This document shows, piece by piece, positions 46,172 to 48,066 of a stretch of DNA of 48,066 nucleotides. The position numbers and the translations under genes are program-made. Within the stretch, counting starts at the first letter, position 1; every line of letters begins with the position of its first letter. The stretch lies in contig JAQBVG010000007.1 of assembly GCA_027623655.1 (NCBI GenBank), positions 1 through 48,066 on the forward strand. Reading direction: 5' to 3'. The DNA comes from Chloroflexota bacterium. Lineage in GTDB: Bacteria; Chloroflexota; Dehalococcoidia; Lucifugimonadales; Lucifugimonadaceae. Under the pieces are notes generated by a model. That model worked only from the letters and a program-made list of their open reading frames with translations, did no database searches and had not been told where the DNA came from.

Positions 46172-47643
46172 TCGTTGTCGGCGGTTTCCATCAACAATGA
46201 GCGTGAACGGGTGCTGGAACCAACGTCACTCATCCTGGCCTGTGTAGCCATAGCGATTACCGCAAGCATCTCTTCCCGCATCGCTGGTGTTATGGGGATA
46301 CTGAGTTCAGACCCGCCACCAGGCAAACCCGGTGCCACACCTTCGGGTTGCACAGGAGTTGTGACGCGTGTTTGAACTTGATCTGCATCGCGTGGCTGTC
46401 CTGTCGTCTCCGGAGGGCCTACGACACTTGCCATCTGCGCAGGGGTGTGGTCAGTTCGGAACGGCGGTTGAGCTTCGCCCCAGTAAATCGTCTGATGGGG
46501 GAACGGGATTTCGATGCCTTCTGCGTCGAACCTGATTTTGATGCGTTTTCGCATCTCACCCATTATTTCCCACTGTTTCATCGGCTTGCAATCGCCCAGC
46601 ATCTTGAACGTTACTGCCGAATCGTCGAATGAATTCAGTCTTAGCACCTGCGGTGGGGTTATCAACATCAGGCCGTAGTACGGATCGCCTGCAATCTCGT
46701 TGCCGACATCGTTGAGCACCTCCCTGACCCTGACAACATCCTCTTTATAAGCAACACCGATGTCCAGATTGATTCTTGACCAGTACTTGGTCTTGTTGGC
46801 GGCAACTGTGATTTCGCCATTCGGGATCACGTGTACCTGTCCGTCGAGATCTCGAAGGACTGTGCGGCGAAGGTTGATCGACTCGACAAGTCCTGATACT
46901 CCAGCGATCGTAACCACATCACCGGTCCGGTACTGATTCTCAGCAAGAATGAATACACCGGAGATAAGGTCCCGCACAAGGTGCTGTGCTCCGAAACCTA
47001 CTGCAATACCCGCAATCCCAAATCCACCGATGACGGGTCCGATCGGCACTGCAAGCACGCTCAATACCGTGAAGAGCGCAAGAATGTAGATAAGCGCGAC
47101 AACCGCACCAACAAAGACACTCGACAGTGTCTGTGAACGCTTCAGAATCTCGTCATGGTCAGCGGTCGATGCCTGACCAAGCATGACCGATGACAGAACC
47201 CTCGGGATGACTCGTCGGGAAACCCTTGTAGCTACCCAGCTAAGAAACAGGATAAGCAAGATGCGCAGTCCATCTGTCGCAAGCCACGTCCCTATCGATT
47301 TACCAACGGTCTTCAGATAATCGATCGCGGGATCGATGTTGTTTCCGAGTACCCACAGAATGGAAAGTGCTGCTACAGCGACGAATACTCCGGCCAACAG
47401 AAATGTCGTTACCCAGGAATCGGCAGCCTGTACAGCCATTCCCACATCGGCGGTCGCCTCGTGTTGATCGAGTCCCCTGATCGCCTGTTTGAGTCCGCGC
47501 CGCATGGCCCTGCGAACGAACCACCACCCAAGGACAGCGCCAAGCGCGATCAATAGAGCCCAAATACCGCCGTCTGCGGCCCAGTCTAGAAAACTGCCGT
47601 CGGCGGGATTGCCTAATATCGTGTGGAAAAAATTGTCGCCCAT
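46168..47643 (-). CDS. MscS family mechanosensitive ion channel
   Basis: GFGIAGIAVGFGAQHLVRDLISGVFILAENQYRTGDVVTIAGVSGLVESINLRRTVLRDLDGQVHVIPNGEI. Confidence 0.95.
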   Translation of the reverse strand: MGDNFFHTILGNPADGSFLDWAADGGIWALLIALGAVLGWWFVRRAMRRGLKQAIRGLDQHEATADVGMAVQAADSWVTTFLLAGVFVAVAALSILWVLGNNIDPAIDYLKTVGKSIGTWLATDGLRILLILFLSWVATRVSRRVIPRVLSSVMLGQASTADHDEILKRSQTLSSVFVGAVVALIYILALFTVLSVLAVPIGPVIGGFGIAGIAVGFGAQHLVRDLISGVFILAENQYRTGDVVTIAGVSGLVESINLRRTVLRDLDGQVHVIPNGEITVAANKTKYWSRINLDIGVAYKEDVVRVREVLNDVGNEIAGDPYYGLMLITPPQVLRLNSFDDSAVTFKMLGDCKPMKQWEIMGEMRKRIKIRFDAEGIEIPFPHQTIYWGEAQPPFRTDHTPAQMASVVGPPETTGQPRDADQVQTRVTTPVQPEGVAPGLPGGGSELSIPITPAMREEMLAVIAMATQARMSDVGSSTRSRSLLMETADND

Positions 47644-47783
47644 ATGTTGTGGTTCGGCTCACCTGATCCGACTTCGACAGTTCCAGAGTTGAAACGGGCG
47701 GGACGACTGGCCCGCGACCGTGATTACTCAGAAAGCTGCGGCAATACGATACAGTTCGGTCGAGACGGCGAACTTAGAGGGCT

Positions 47784-48047
47784 TTAGTTCCCGCTACTTT
47801 CCCAGATAGTGACGTACTGGGCGCCCTTACCTGAGATCAACCCCGCGATGTCCTGTCGGGTTGTGTCTGTGGTCATTCGGCGCTCTTGAGTCGTAAGCTC
47901 GACAATCCGGTCAGTAAGTAGCTCTAGCGTCTTCGGACCGAGCTTGTTGCTGAACAGCTCGCGAATCGCTTCACGTAGATGTGAGTCGTCCATGCTGATG
48001 AGTGATCCCGAGAAGAACAGGGTGAATTCAATCGGTCGTCGCAACAC
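47784..48047 (-). CDS. Hypothetical protein (start possibly at 47993)
   Basis: ORF MDDSHLREAIRELFSNKLGPKTLELLTDRIVELTTQERRMTTDTTRQDIAGLISGKGAQYVTIWESSGN; no family recognised. Confidence 0.45.
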   Translation of the reverse strand: MLRRPIEFTLFFSGSLISMDDSHLREAIRELFSNKLGPKTLELLTDRIVELTTQERRMTTDTTRQDIAGLISGKGAQYVTIWESSGN

Positions 48048-48066
48048 CTTAGAGATGGAGGTGTTT

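Noticed and set aside
1-48066. CRISPR arrays, prophage, transposases, toxin-antitoxin or secondary-metabolite clusters
   Set aside because: No regularly spaced repeats or hallmark proteins were seen anywhere in the window.

Overview
The window looks like bacterial chromosome with dense, mostly operonic core-metabolism genes and one accessory catabolic island. The protein style suggests a Chloroflexota/SAR202-like lineage, but that is my inference and is untested. In order: partial smpB; S41 lipoprotein protease; hflX; dapL-dapF; miaA-tpiA-pgk; a polyprenyl-synthetase homolog; tsaC; guaA; purD-NUDIX-HAD-purB-purC-DUF3105-purS; hisZ-hisG-hisD-hisC-hisB (minus strand); degV; a putative sugar-acid catabolic island (about 24.6-33.6 kb: two amidohydrolase-fold proteins, AKR, Zn-ADH, enolase-superfamily protein, two DUF4432-like proteins, receiver-only response regulator, EamA transporter); an internally deleted ABC-F remnant; a compact thrC-NIL-CysO/MoaD-like cluster; nitrilase-family hydrolase; aroE-aroC-aroK-aroB; ruvX; alaS; a GT20 (OtsA-like) protein; mscS. 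The best candidate for an undescribed system is the thrC-NIL-CysO-like cluster. Its ubiquitin-like sulfur carrier ends ...AVAGG-LR, so the diglycine is masked by two residues, and it sits beside a PLP enzyme whose family uses O-phosphohomoserine and beside a NIL domain. This suggests a protein-thiocarboxylate route to a sulfur amino acid. A second theme is four enzyme-family members with apparently eroded catalytic motifs (polyprenyl synthetase, GT20, one amidohydrolase, the enolase homolog). I saw no CRISPR array, rRNA, convincing tRNA, transposase or phage genes. All assignments are by eye; no searches were run.
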